This document shows, one piece after another, positions 21,823-33,750 of a stretch of DNA of 42,386 nucleotides. The stretch is from the NCBI GenBank assembly GCA_000787465.1, contig JSYX01000091.1, positions 1 to 42,386 of the forward strand, in the 5' to 3' direction. This DNA comes from Thermomucor indicae-seudaticae. Lineage: Eukaryota; Mucoromycota; Mucoromycetes; Mucorales; Lichtheimiaceae. The number at the start of each line of letters is the position of its first letter. The stretch's first letter is position 1. Both the position numbers and the translations under genes were made by a program. The notes under the pieces are model-generated. The model searched no databases, was not told the DNA's origin, and was given only the letters and a program-made list of their open reading frames with translations.

Positions 21823-22309
21823 CGTATCACAAGAAGAGCGGTCTTTCTCCGTTTGCCGAAGGTGGGGTGGGTGTTGTTGAACTAATGGCAGGAAGGATGA
21901 AATGAAGGGGGGAAATGCACCAAGCAATAAAAGTGCTTTAACTTTCCTTATCCAGGAAAAAGGAAGCAAAAGAAAAAGAAGGAAATGGGAAAAAGAGAGA
22001 AATCTCCCCTGCCCTCTCGTGGTGTGCGTGCCGTGCATGCGGTGTTTATAATACGCATCCGGAAGGAGCTGCTCCCACGGACCTTGCTGCTGCCGTCTTT
22101 GTTCTCTTATTGTACACATATACTGGTATTTTCCCCCTTCCTCATTCATTTTGCGCCAATGACGTCCTGGCGACCTGAAATTGCGCTGATCCATGCCACA
22201 GCTTGGAGCAGATGTGTTACCTGAGCACTTGCTCATGTTTTCAAATTGAAGTTCCGTCATGCCTCGCCGGGCTCTTCATTTGAACTTAAGAAAATCAAGT
22301 AAAATATGC

Positions 22310-23750
22310 GTTTTATTGTGGAATGAAACGACTGTTTGGTGGCAATGTGCCTTTTTCTTCGCATATTTGTTTGACAGCGTTTCGCCGCTGGTATTGCTCG
22401 GCGTATTCCTCTTTGGTCAGAGTAACCTGCTCATAGGGACGAGTTAATTCTTTCAAGAGATCCTTGATGGCAGCCTTTTGCAACGGCTCTGGGCCGATAC
22501 CCGTTGCTCAATGAGTACATTAATGTCAGTTTCTGACGGCACGGGTTGCGGCTGGACTCAGGATCGCGCAAGTCAGTTGAATGAACTTTTTGGCTGAAGG
22601 TCTAACGGTCAATGAAGGCTTGACGCGCTTCAGGAGAAATATATGCTTGCATGGTCGTTTCTGATTGTCGTCGTATGAGCATGTGCAAGCATTGATGACA
22701 CCATTTCGGCATAAGAAACCTGGAGAATAGGGTAATGAGTATAAGCAATCAATTTACAAATTCGTTAACTTACCGTATAGACGATGCCATTCATTTGAAA
22801 AGAGCTGCATACGGCCTCGCCTTCGTCGTTGGACATGGCCGGCGGCATCCTCTCAGCGACAACTTCTGCTTCTATTTCCATTTTTCGGATATGTCGCTCA
22901 TCCGGTCCCATTCTTCCGGCTTTCGCTTATAATGTCGGGCTGGGCTTCTAGGTCAACTTGATGGATATGGTTTGGAAATTCTTCACTTGAACTCCAAGAT
23001 CTGTTTTGCTTAAATCGGGTGCCCATGTAACTGGCGTATATGCTTTCCTATAGCGACAAGCTAGAATGGAAAGCCAATATAGCCATACAGGGTATTGGAC
23101 TTGGGGATCTTCATACAAATGATACTTGGTGGCGGTGTTCTTTTTCACCCGGTTTGTAGTTGTCCTCGTCGTTGTCTTTTCAGAACATGGCCTTGTTCAC
23201 CGTTTCATCTTCTGTCTCAGAGAGCTCATATTGTACTAACGAAAAGAGAGAGAGAGGGCGCGTCTTCGATAAGAGTGATCCGTTGCGATACTTTGCAGGT
23301 TCAAGTTTGGTGTTCGGCTTCAGCCATTCATACTTATACTCTTTGAAGCAAGTCGCCGCATCTTGTTGGGTGTAGAAAAGGAGGAAGCCAAACTATTAAC
23401 TACAGCGTTCGATTCCTGCCTGCGTCAAGTTGTGAAAGCATCTTCCATAACAGTTTTCGCAAATTTAATGTCGGGATACCAGGATTCCAATGGCTGTTGA
23501 TTCATGTCTCCTAATTCAGCGATCAAGATGCGTTTTTCAGGAATTCCTTTGACGCACTCGATATTGTCCGATTGCGTTGAGTCCTTAAAAGCGACCGATT
23601 TCGACAGTGTTCCCAAATAATTATGATGCAAGGCGGTATACACATCCGTCCAATTTGACCAGAGGCACGGAGAGACAATCGGATGGGCTGACAACAGTAC
23701 TATCGGGCTGGTTGAGAGTAACCCTAAGCCACCCCATGCGCCCCCACCAT
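22310..23750 (-). pseudogene. degenerate multi-exon gene of unknown family
   Basis: Protein-like stretches follow one another on the minus strand but in different frames and with internal stops. In order they are: WGGLGLLSTSPIVLLSAHPI then CLWSNWTDVYTALHHNYLGT and ESWYPDIKFAKTVMEDAF (about 23730-23428); YKYEWLKPNTKLEPAKYRNG; QYELSETEDETVNKAMF stopped by TGA where TGG would continue; PVTWAPDLSKTDLGVQVKNF; EWDRMSDISEKWK then a frame change to AEVVAERMPPAMSNDEGEAV; and a final exon-like piece TRPYEQVTLTKEEYAEQYQR ending RFIPQ-stop at 22310. I could not repair it with ordinary introns, although neighbouring genes splice cleanly. No start codon exists before BMS1. Family unknown. Confidence 0.6.
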
Positions 23751-23819
23751 TTTCCTAATTTGAAGCCGTTTTTGTGCGCTTGAACGTGAAAAAATCTTTG
23801 TGCCTTGTCTTTGTAACAA

Positions 23820-26800
23820 ATGGCCCTTGAAGACAAACCACACAAGGCGCACCATGCGCCTCAAGCTGGCAAAAAGGCAGAACGGAAAAAAGCCAAACGA
23901 TTCGAAAATGCCAAAAAGACAAGTAACCCAAAGGTACTCTCTCATAATCAACGCTTTGCATCGGTAAAGCAAGAAACTAAAGGATCGCCGCCCGCGTAGG
24001 CTTTCACTTTCCAAAGCGCAGGACGTGCGGAAAAACAAGCTCGACGTAATTTTGATCTTGGCGAGAAACGACTTCATGTGCCGTTAGTCGATCGTACACC
24101 TCTTGAGCCGCCACCAGTCGTTGTAGCCGTCGTAGGCCCTCCTGGAGTACGTAATCGTAAACACGCCATGGCCACACGATAATGTTTTCTAACCGATTAT
24201 CGCAGACCGGTAAATCGACACTGATCCGGTCTTTGGTTAAGCGATACTGTAAACACAACTTGAACGAGATCAAGGGTCCCATTACTGTCGTCAGCGGTAC
24301 GTCGGCTCCATTGCTACTTTCTGGAAAGACATATGCTTAATGCTTCATTCAGGCAAAAAGAGACGATTGACTTTTATCGAATGCAACAATGACTTGAATT
24401 CCATGATTGACATTGCAAAAATTGCGGATCTAGTCTTGCTTTTGATCGATGCGAGCTTTGGCTTTGAAATGGTATACGCATATTTGAGATATATCAAGAC
24501 AACATCACTGATACACTTTCCGTCTAGGAAACATTCGAGTTTCTCAACATTTTGCAGTCGCACGGTTTCCCAAAGGTGATGGGAGTTCTGACGCACTTGG
24601 ACAAGTTCCGTAACAACAAAACCCTCCGTACAACTAAAAAGAAGTTGAAGCATCGTTTCTGGACAGAAATTTACCAGGGCGCCAAGTTATTTTATCTGTC
24701 CGGTGTGATCAACGGAAGATACCCGAACCAAGAAATCTTGAACTTGTCTCGCTTTATTTCAGTCATGAAGTTCCGGCCTCTGATATGGCGCAACACGCAC
24801 CCGTACGTGGTCGCTGACCGTGTGGAGGATTTGACGGATCCAGAGTTAGTGCATCGTAAGCCGCACTGCGACCGCACCGTGACATTGTATGGTTATTTGC
24901 GAGGCACAAACCTGAAGCCCAACATGCGTATCCATATACCCGGAGCAGGCGATCATTATCTTGCCGACGTATCCGTGTTGGCAGATCCCTGTCCTTTGCC
25001 AGACAAGGAACGCAAGCGGCTTGATGAAAAGCATAAGCTCATCTATGCACCCATGTCTGACGTGGGCGGTGTTATGTACGATAAAGATGCGGTCTACATC
25101 AATGTTCCCGGTAATTTTACAAAGAAATCAGCGCTTGCTCCGTCTGAAGCCGGTGCGGGTGAAGAGGATGACGATGACAAGAAAGCACAAGTTGGACCGG
25201 GAGAAAAAATGGTCATGGATCTTCAGGATGCCAAAGATACGCTCGCTGCTCAGCTAGCAGAATCGGAACTTCGAATTTTCCCCAACTCGGCTCCCGTGAA
25301 AGCGGGCGATATCCAGGAAGAAGAAGCAGAAGACGAGCAGAGCGAAGTAGAAGGCATCACTGAGGTTCTGGAGCAAGATGAGACGGGTCGAACTCGTCGA
25401 CGTGCAGTTTTCGGTGATGAAGACGATGAGGATGCTATGGACGAGAATGACGATGACGAGGACGACGACGAAGATGATGACGAGACTCTGGATGAGGACG
25501 AAGAGATGATGGAGTCAGAAGAAGAGGATGAAGTCGATGATGATCACGTACCGGTCCGAGGTCAGGCTTTGACGAAATACGACACTCGAAATATACCATG
25601 TAAAGGCGATAAGGATGATAAAGACGATGAAGAACGGGAGAACGATATCCAATTCGCGGACAGCGACAGTGATCTGGGAGATGATGACGAAAACGAAGAT
25701 ATGGTCAACGTGGATGGTCGTCGAAAGCATGCGTCCGATGATGAAGAAGATGATCTTGCGGGTGAACTGCGATGGAAAGCCAATTTGAAAGAAAAGGCTA
25801 GCGAAATGTTCTTTGCGCATCGACGCACGAACCTCATGTCCCTTATCTACGACCGCCTTGATTTAACACCTGAAGCTATAGCGAAAGGAGAGTATGATGA
25901 GGACAACAATCAGAACGAGGAAGATGAAGAGCAAGATGAGGAGGATGAAGAATTTTTCAAGCTTAAGCGTACTAATGAAGGTGCTGAGGCTGTTGACACT
26001 GCTCGTGAACAGTTCGAAAAGGACGAGCTCGATATATGGGACGATGAAGAGGTATGAGACTAGCACACGAAGGTTTGTTATTCTACAATACTGACGGTGC
26101 CGTCTTTTACGCAGACTCTGGATTCTATTCGTCATCGCTTCATCACCGGTGAGCTTCCTAACAAATCAGGAGAAGGAGAAGCAAAACAAGACGATGAGGA
26201 AGAAGTGTATGGTGATTTTGAGGATCTGGAGGCCGGCGAAGGTGGCGAAAACGGAGAGAATAAGGACAAGGAACAAGAAAAGAAGGAGGAAGAAGAACAG
26301 GATTCAATTGAAGCCGAGCGAGAACGAATTGCGAAGCGAAAGGAGGAGCTCAAAAAGAAGTTTGATGAGGAATACGACGGTGAAGACGAGGACGGACCAA
26401 AGTTGGATTTCTACGAACAGCGTAAAGCAGAGATTGAAAAGCAGCTTAATATGAACCGAGCAGAATTTGAAGAGGACGATCCTGCGACGCGAGCCATGGT
26501 GGAAGGCTATCGACCTGGTAGCTATGTCCGTCTGCTCATAAAAGACATGCCCTGCGAATTCATTCAGCACTTTGACCCAACGTATCCCGTATTAGTTGGA
26601 GGACTGCTGACGTCTGAAGACCAGTTTGGTATCGTCCAAGTTCGCCTCAAACGCCATCGATGGCATCGCAAGATCCTTAAAACGAACGATCCTCTTATCT
26701 TCTCGATCGGATGGCGTCGATTCCAGAGCATCCCTATATATTCACTTTATGACGGCACACGAAATCGTATGCTAAAATACACGCCTGAACATATGCATTG

Positions 26801-27980
26801 TCTAGCGACATTCTTTGGTAAGTCTTCATACAAGTTGAACGCGTCAGACTGGAATCAGGTATTAACAATTGGGCACAAAAAGGTCCTGTACATACACCGA
26901 ATACTGGTTTTTGTGCTGTTCAATCTGTATCAAATAACAAGACTGTAAGTCGGAAAGAAAAATCGCGCGAGGACTATGGTGATTTACCTCTTTGATGCGT
27001 CTAGTCATCTTTCCGCATAAGCGCAACGGGCGTTGTAGTGGACATCAGTCAATCCACAGAGATTGTAAAGAAGCTGAAATTGACTGGTGTACCCTTCAAG
27101 ATTTTCAAGAACACAGCATTCATCAAGGATATGTTTACCTCAGCACTGGAAGTAGCTAAATTCGAAGGTGCCACCGTCCGTACTGTATCTGGTATACGTG
27201 GTCAAGTAAAAAAAGCGTTACCAGTGAGTGGATCAGTGATCTAGTTTGTGTGACATGCGATTTGCTAACTGTTTTCTTGCCAGAAACCCGACGGCTGTTT
27301 CCGTGCTACTTTCGAAGATAAACTCTTGATGAGTGGTAAGTTTTTTTCCCTCTTTTTGTGCTTTCAATTGCCCTATTCTAAACGTGGTTCATTTTAGACA
27401 TTGTATTCTTGAGAGCCTGGTATCCTGTAAAACCTCGGAAATATTATAATCCAGTCACTTCACTGTTATTATCATCAAAGACGGAATGGCAGGGTATGAG
27501 ATTGACGGGTGAGGTGCGCAGAGAATTAAATATGCGTGCTCCACAGAAGGTGGATTCTATATATAAGGTAGGACTAGACAAAAAAGGCGCAAATATTGGT
27601 TTAGAAGGCTCACAAGTGTGGATCAGCCAATTGAACGACCAACGAGGAGGTTTAACCCGTTGAAAATACCAAAATCACTGCAAGCAGAGCTACCATTTGC
27701 ATCCAAACCTAAACTCATGAAGCCTGCGAAAAGGCAGTCGTATCTGGCGAAACGAGCTGTCTTATTAGAGCCGGAAGAAAAGAAGATATACACATTAATG
27801 CAGCAGCTGAATTCAATAAGAAGCGAAAAAGACAAAAAGAGGAAACTCAAAGATGCAGAAAGAAGGGAAGAGCATTTGAAGAAGAAGGCGAAATTAGAAG
27901 AAGAACGGTTACAGAAGGAGAAGAAGCGCAGGAGCGAATATTTCAAGAAGGAACAAATGAAGCAGAGCAACAAGAAGTAA
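23820..27980 (+). CDS. BMS1: ribosome biogenesis GTPase BMS1, 1184 aa
   Basis: GTPase of the small-subunit processome that works with Rcl1 in early 18S rRNA processing in the nucleolus. Eleven exons join in frame: 23820-23933, 24000-24146, 24206-24296, 24353-24471, 24528-26051, 26115-26817, 26883-26944, 27005-27223, 27284-27335, 27398-27567 and 27627-27980. The length equals yeast Bms1 (1183 aa). Basic N-terminus; P-loop GPPGTGKST near residues 84-92; [50 protein letters not shown] long acidic middle (about residues 380-690) is followed by the conserved C-terminal half ([69 protein letters not shown]) and a Lys/Glu coiled tail. Confidence 0.97.
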
Positions 27981-28025
27981 ATTTATGACATTTGTACTTT
28001 ACATTTTGCAACACGATATCGTTCA

Positions 28026-30774
28026 TTACAGCTGTTCTGCTGATTCTAACTGGTTGTGTAGTCTAAAGTATGTGCCTCGCTTGGCCATGAGTTCGTTGTG
28101 GGTGCCTACCAATATCCGCTAAGGAAACTGCAAATAATTCTCGCTTTGCAAGAACTGTACCTTTCTCCATAATGTTGCCAGGTGTCCTGCCCATGACAAC
28201 GATCATATCAGCAGCACGTATAGTCGATAATCTGTGTGCAATGATGAGGACTGTCCTGCCTTTCATTATTTTATCCAACGCATCCTGCACGACTTTTTCA
28301 GAGTGTGCTGTATCATTCATGTTAGTGCATTGCTTTGCTGAGTTAAATATTTGCTGCCTGCTTACTATCGAGAGCCGAAGTAGCCTCATCCAGAATAAGG
28401 ATCTACGTAGCCATTTAATATAGCGTTCCTCAACCTTACCTGGTCCAGCTTATTGGTTATTTACCTTTGGATCTTTCAAGATGGCTCTGGCTATGGCAAT
28501 CCGTTGTTTCTGTCCACCAGACAACGCAGCACCACGTTCGCCGACCACCGTATCGTAGCCGTCCGGGAAGCTTTCAATAAACGACTCGGCATTGGCTTGC
28601 CGCGCCGCTTCCCTGACTTCCTCCATGGTTGCATCTGGACGACCATAACGTATGTTTTCCAGAATCGAGGTTGCAAACAGCACCGGCTCTAGTGTGTCGT
28701 TAACAAGCATATCTTCAGAAGAAAAGGGCAATACGTACCTTGGTTGATGAATCCAATGTGTTGTCTGAGCCATGACGGGTCCAACGTCGCCAGATCATGT
28801 CCGTCTAGGTAAACACTGCCTTCTACAGGTTCATAGAACCGTTCCAAAAGCGACGCGACCGTCGACTTGCCCGATCCTTTTGAAAAAAGATCATTAGATA
28901 AAGAGGGAGAGAGAGAGAGAGAGAGTTCAATACACTCTTTTACCTGACGGCCCACAGAGGGCGACGGTCGTTCCTTGCGGCACATCAAGACTAAAGTTGT
29001 CCAGCACACGATGTTCAGGCCGCGAAGGGTAACTGAACCCAACGTTCCGGAACTGTACGTTCCCCAGCACCGTCTCAGGGCAGACACCGCCCTTGAGCGG
29101 CACGTTCGGTTGGAGATGGATGAACTCAAACACACGCGACGCTGACGCTGCTGCTTTGATCGTCTGCCCAAATAGAACACCCAGCGATACTAATACAGAT
29201 AAGGAGGGGTGTTCAATCGAGTGTGGCGCGGGGGTCTTTATGCTAATCCATGTCATACCTAATGATTGCTGTGCAGTTTGCGTCGACAGCATGTATCTTG
29301 AGATTCAATTAGGTCGCGCGCGTCTCTCCTAGATCGGGAGGATGATACTACTACTTACGACACAAGCTCTCCACCGGTGAGTTCGTTTCGGACGACCAGC
29401 GAGCCGCCATAGTACAACACTGCAAGCATCTAGTGATAAAATACGTCAGGCAGTGTGTTTCTCACTCTTTTCATTCCTTCTTTTATCACCATGCATCCAA
29501 TCGAAATGTTCGTCAGTCCTAACCATAAACTCTCCAGAGTCAAAAAGGTCTGTCCTGCTGCCTAGCCACTCTGTAAGACGCACCCTGGAATATCCCGATA
29601 TGGAAGCCCAAGAACCGATTCGCGCTGGCCAGTTTGTTGCATGCCTGGCCGTAGTGGTCCATTTCCTTTTCCTCGGCCGCGAATGCTCGAACCGTGCGCA
29701 TATTCGAAATCACCTAATGATTCCGTGTTTATATATCGTTTGGGGCGCGCGCGCGCCATTTTGTGTTTTTTTTACCTCTCCCGCCACACCGCTCGCACTG
29801 CCATCCAGCCCCTTTGTATATCTACTCAGTTTCCGCAGGTAGGCTCCGTAGATATTCAGCAGGATGTATAGGAACGGCATGGTGGCACACATGGTGAGTG
29901 TCAAGGGCATGGAGATACGAAACAGCTGGATCGCGGATCCAACGGTCTGGGTCACTGATTTCAAGCCTTGCGTCACCAATTGCTTAAACGTGTGCTGTCC
30001 CATTTCATGCATGAGCGTCGAACCCTGTGTGCAGAAAGAAAAGAAAGAAGCTTGCCTTGAAATCTGCGACATCCGTCGTTAACCGGCTGACGAGTTCACC
30101 GCTCCGGTGCGTATCAAAAAACGCCATGTCCTGTCTGAGCATGGCGGAAAACAGGTGCGCTCGAAGACGTTTGGCGACGTTTTCGCCAAAGATGGAGACC
30201 AGTGCGATATGAAGCGATGTCAAGACGCCTAACCATCATCATGAGCAGAGGTTTATCCGACTTTATTGGCATATCTCACTCACTCACTCACCTTGCGCAG
30301 AAAGTAATCCAAAGAGTTTTAAAGCCGGTCCATTTAGTTCGCGAAAGGTGGTGCCGGACTTGATGATACCGGACGATATGACGTTAATGAGTTCACCGGT
30401 AATGACCGGTGTCTGGAGCTGGATCAGTGCCGCTGCCACGGCTGTCAAGAGGATGCAGCACATGAGTCCGATATCGGATTTCGTCAGGTCCCAGATATCT
30501 TTCCAGAGTCCATTCCTCTTCTTTTCCTGCTGCTGGTGCTTGAATCGGACCGGTTGCTGTACTTTGAGCGTCGTTGGCGCAGCTTCGCAGTGGCAGACTC
30601 TAAAGAAAGCATGTGGGTAGCTCGTTGCAAGCTTGATCGTGCCTGCTGCCACGCACAGTGAGCTGCTGGGTCGCAAAATCGATATCACACGTGTATGACT
30701 ACTACTACTGCTGCTGGATAATGACTCAGCCAACAAAAATGCATTCTCATTTCATAATGCTGCGAATCGTTACC
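28026..30774 (-). CDS. mitochondrial ABC half-transporter, ABCB8/MDL type (5' end uncertain)
   Basis: One membrane domain plus one ATPase domain; ABCB8-type proteins sit in the inner mitochondrial membrane. Coding exons: 30713-30292, 30228-30056, 29994-29776, 29713-29584, 29518-29490, 29429-29359, 29296-29259, 29189-28944, 28876-28739, 28688-28465, 28402-28366, 28307-28161 and 28105-28026. The 30055-29995 intron begins GC, not GT. Ser/Arg-rich N-terminus suits a presequence. Motifs: [20 protein letters not shown] cytoplasmic loop, GPSGSGKST (Walker A), [20 protein letters not shown] (Q-loop), [28 protein letters not shown] and IIAHRLST. Closest remembered match is ABCB8. No ATG opens the 30713 exon; an upstream exon ending at 30774 joins in frame but also lacks an ATG, so the start is unresolved. 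Confidence 0.88.
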
Positions 30775-31112
30775 GCGTTGCTCGAAAAGCTGTTTGCAAT
30801 GCTGAACTCGAGATGGCTCTCGTGGGACTCGTAATGGGCGAGCATCGCGATAGGTGGCCTACATGCTAGGCGCAAACGATCAAAAACTCTTGGTATATAC
30901 GCTCGGCGCGAGTTCCCAACTTGCCAATAAACGGCATGTTGCCGACCGCATCAACCCCACTGCCATGGGATCTGCCTTCTACAGTGGTGCGGTGAACTTG
31001 GATAAAAAAAACTCAGCTCTTCTTCGACAGATTGCTTTGTTAAAGGATGTAGATACATAGTGAAAGGTTGCATGTATTTACAGATGCAAATGCAAATGCT
31101 ATTCGCGCCTAT
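30775..31112. other. region between ABC transporter and ETP1 with a small plus ORF
   Basis: Contains the 5' flank of the ABC gene and the 3' flank of ETP1. A plus-strand ORF (30854-31060, 68 codons) reads DQKLLVYTLGASSQLANKRH and RINPTAMGSAFYSGAVNLDK, then stops. It overlaps where the ABC first exon should lie. I recognise no family; it may be chance or a short gene. Confidence 0.3.
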
Positions 31113-33378
31113 CTATGATCTTTTGCTACCACCTTTGCCCTGCCTTTTCTGTTTCCGTCTTGATTGAGTAGTAGTAGTAGTTGTTGTTGTTAAAGTAGAG
31201 GACGGTTGCTGCTGCTGTTGCTGATCCTCTTGTTCATCTTCTTTAGGGGATTCGGCTTCCGGACCTTTCTGGGCTGCTACACTGTTATTATCTGCGCCTT
31301 CTAGCACCAGCATCAGTTGAGCAATCTTGTCATTTAATTCCTTGATCATCCGGTCTTTTCTTTCAATGTCTCGCTTTATGACTTGATTATTTCGCAATAA
31401 AGACTGGGTCACCTAAACGAGATTTAAGAGACACACACATCTACTCAAAGAGCGGCCTCGATAGATACCTCTTTTTCTTCTTGATATTCGCGTTCCACGG
31501 TCCTTGTCTTTGTCAACCAGGACTCCAACCGCTTCTCGGCTTTGGCCTTTTCACGCCTTGTATCCGCCAACTGCTTGTTCAGCTCAGCCGACGCCTTGCT
31601 CAACTCTTCGTTCTCTTGCTTGATCGCCTTGACGTCTGACATCATGGACTTGATTTGGCTTGTCGCCGTCTTGATCTGTTCCTGCACTTGATCCAATTGC
31701 TCTTCATAGTATATCCGCTGAGAATCCAGCATCGACGTCAGCAGCGATGTGTATTCTAAAGAAAGAGCATCCAATTTTTCCTGGGGACAGACAGAAAGGT
31801 CAATCCTTGACGCTTGAACAACACCCAAAAGCGACAGACTTCCATACCTGAGACGGCACATGCCGCCGTGAATCCCCGGTCGACGCGGCGCTCGGAAGCT
31901 CTACCAAGCTGCCATCTACCATATTCTGTATCAACCGATGGACATAACTGCCCAGCATTGCGATTTAATCATCAGAAACAATGGGTGGCCATCCTAATTA
32001 CACACACTTACCCGTCACCGACGTAATCCCACACTCTCTGCGTTTCGATTTCAAGTGCAAAGATATGGTTTGTTTCCATAAAATGGCCATACGCATGCGC
32101 GTCCTGGTACCGTCCACAGCCAATGTGACCACAGATCATGCAGATCCAGAGGCTTTCTGTTGATCCGCACACCGCGCATCCAACCTGGTTTACCTTGGGT
32201 ACACAAGAAGAAGAAGACCGGCTGGCAGAGGATGATTTCTCCAGAACTGGCCTCTGAGAGTAACAGCATACAGGGCAACTAGAACAGAAAAAGTGTGTGT
32301 GTTGGTTGGTCTAGTGGATATTCCCGATGCATCAACTTACTTTGTATCTCCCCATTTACTGAGACAGTAACACTGAAACGTATGCTCACAAAGGATCGTC
32401 AGCAGACTCGTCACACTTTCATCCATCCGTTCAAGACAAACAGGACATGTGGGGAGCTCGATTTGCCGCCGCCGCCGCCCCGCCTGCTTGTCGTTTGCCA
32501 GAGTCTCGTTCAAGTATGGCATCGCGGGTGGTTGGACTTGGAGCTTTTCGATAGCTACCGGAGGCCTGAGAAAGACAACGTGACATATCTCTGGCTAGGA
32601 AGCCATCCATGTTTTTAGCGCATCTGTGTCGCAAACAACAAAAGGAGACGTATTTACCTCCAATGAACTGAACTGCTTGCCATTGTAACGCTTGTAAAAC
32701 TCGACGGCGGTCTTGGTATCCTTGAACTTTAGAACCGCAAGGTATCGATTGGGCGCGTTATCTCTGTTATTTATGAGACGACTGAGCAGCCCAACACGGT
32801 TTGCCAACAAGGGCTTACCGGATCAGACGACACTGACGGACATTGGCTGTGTCAATGAACGCCAGAAACTCGCGGGTTGCCATATACGAGGGGACGGCAA
32901 GAATAGCGAGGTAGGTCCCGAGACCGTCCTCGTTTTCGCTGGTAATGAGCGCTTCGGGCTGTTCGCTGGCTGGCGCTTCGTCGCGGTACAAATGAACAAG
33001 TCCATATCCGCAATCGACTGTCTTTTCTGCATCGATGGCTCGTTCAATCTTGATCGGCCCAAGTCGAAAATCGGGACGACCCACGAGACTGTCTTCTTTA
33101 CGCATTTGTTGGCCGGGCGAATGAATCGGCGTTGGCGGCACATTGGGCACGATGTGCGTAGACGATGAAGAGGAGGTAGAAGAAGGTGTTGTCAATTTAC
33201 GAGCAGAGGCTCGTCTTTTTGGTGGAAGAGGCGGTGGTAATAACAAGTCAGCCAGATAGGCGGTGCTCTCGGCACACTCAAGCGTATCCGGCAAACTGGA
33301 ATCGAACAGACTGCCTGGCACTGTTTGGCTGTCGAGTGCAGCCAGTGTCACTTTTAGTTGATAATAGAAAAAGAACAT
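31113..33378 (-). CDS. ETP1: BRAP2/ETP1-type RING and UBP zinc-finger protein, 632 aa
   Basis: Probable E3 ubiquitin ligase and ubiquitin-binding protein; the yeast homologue Etp1 acts in ethanol tolerance and transporter turnover, the animal homologue (IMP/BRAP) in Ras signalling. Exons are 33378-32819, 32763-32658, 32594-32341, 32278-32012, 31947-31848, 31780-31469 and 31412-31113. Domain order is typical: BRAP2 RRM-like region (REFLAFIDTANVRQCRLIRD, NRYLAVLKFKD, FYKRYNGKQFSSLEPEICHV); RING from about residue 272 (CPVCLERMDES, CEHTFQCYCLSKW, CPVC); UBP zinc finger (CAVCGSTESLWICMICGHIG, then GRYQDAHAYGHFMETNHIFA and RVWDYVGDGYVHRL); long coiled coil (YYEEQLDQVQEQIKTATSQI). The tail is rich in Gln, Thr and Lys. 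The Met at 33378 is the first ATG in frame. Confidence 0.95.
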
Positions 33379-33750
33379 GAAAACGGGATTGTGCTTTCCT
33401 TCAAGCAAAATTTATATAATATATATCCAGTACTCTTTTTGATACATGGTGCATGATCCATCAACATGACCAGGACTCGCTGGATACCCGAATCACGCGT
33501 GCGCGCGCTCTCGTCTGCTTATACAATTCAAAAAACAAGCGCGTTTGATTTCAACAGCTTGACCCCCCCAACCCCCAAACGAAAATAAAAAGTCAGCCTC
33601 TTATTCTCTGCTCTGTCTCTCTCTCTCTCTCTTTTCCAGCGACCTCCAATCAGGATAAAATTGCGTTCAAATCAGCTCTTACTTGACTCGATAATAATAT
33701 CCGAAGAAACACCACTTTTACAGTCCTTCCGGGTTCCTAATTGACTCAGC
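33379..33750. promoter_or_regulatory. divergent promoter region of ETP1 and the zinc-cluster regulator
   Basis: About 370 bases between two divergent start codons. A pyrimidine run (TCTCTCTCTCTCTCTC near 33616-33632) and alternating GCGC sequences near 33498-33512 are visible. No ORF of interest. Confidence 0.5.

Noticed and set aside
23405..23425. B-box-like GCGTTCGATTCCTGC as a possible tRNA
   Set aside because: No matching acceptor stem, A box or D arm around it; it falls inside the broken gene.
25515..26135. minus-strand ORFs rich in Ile, Phe and Ser
   Set aside because: They are the complement of the acidic GAT/GAA-rich middle of BMS1.
28900..28926. GA dinucleotide run as a regulatory element
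   Set aside because: It lies inside an intron of the ABC gene; similar CT/GA runs occur in many introns and promoters here and look like ordinary simple sequence.
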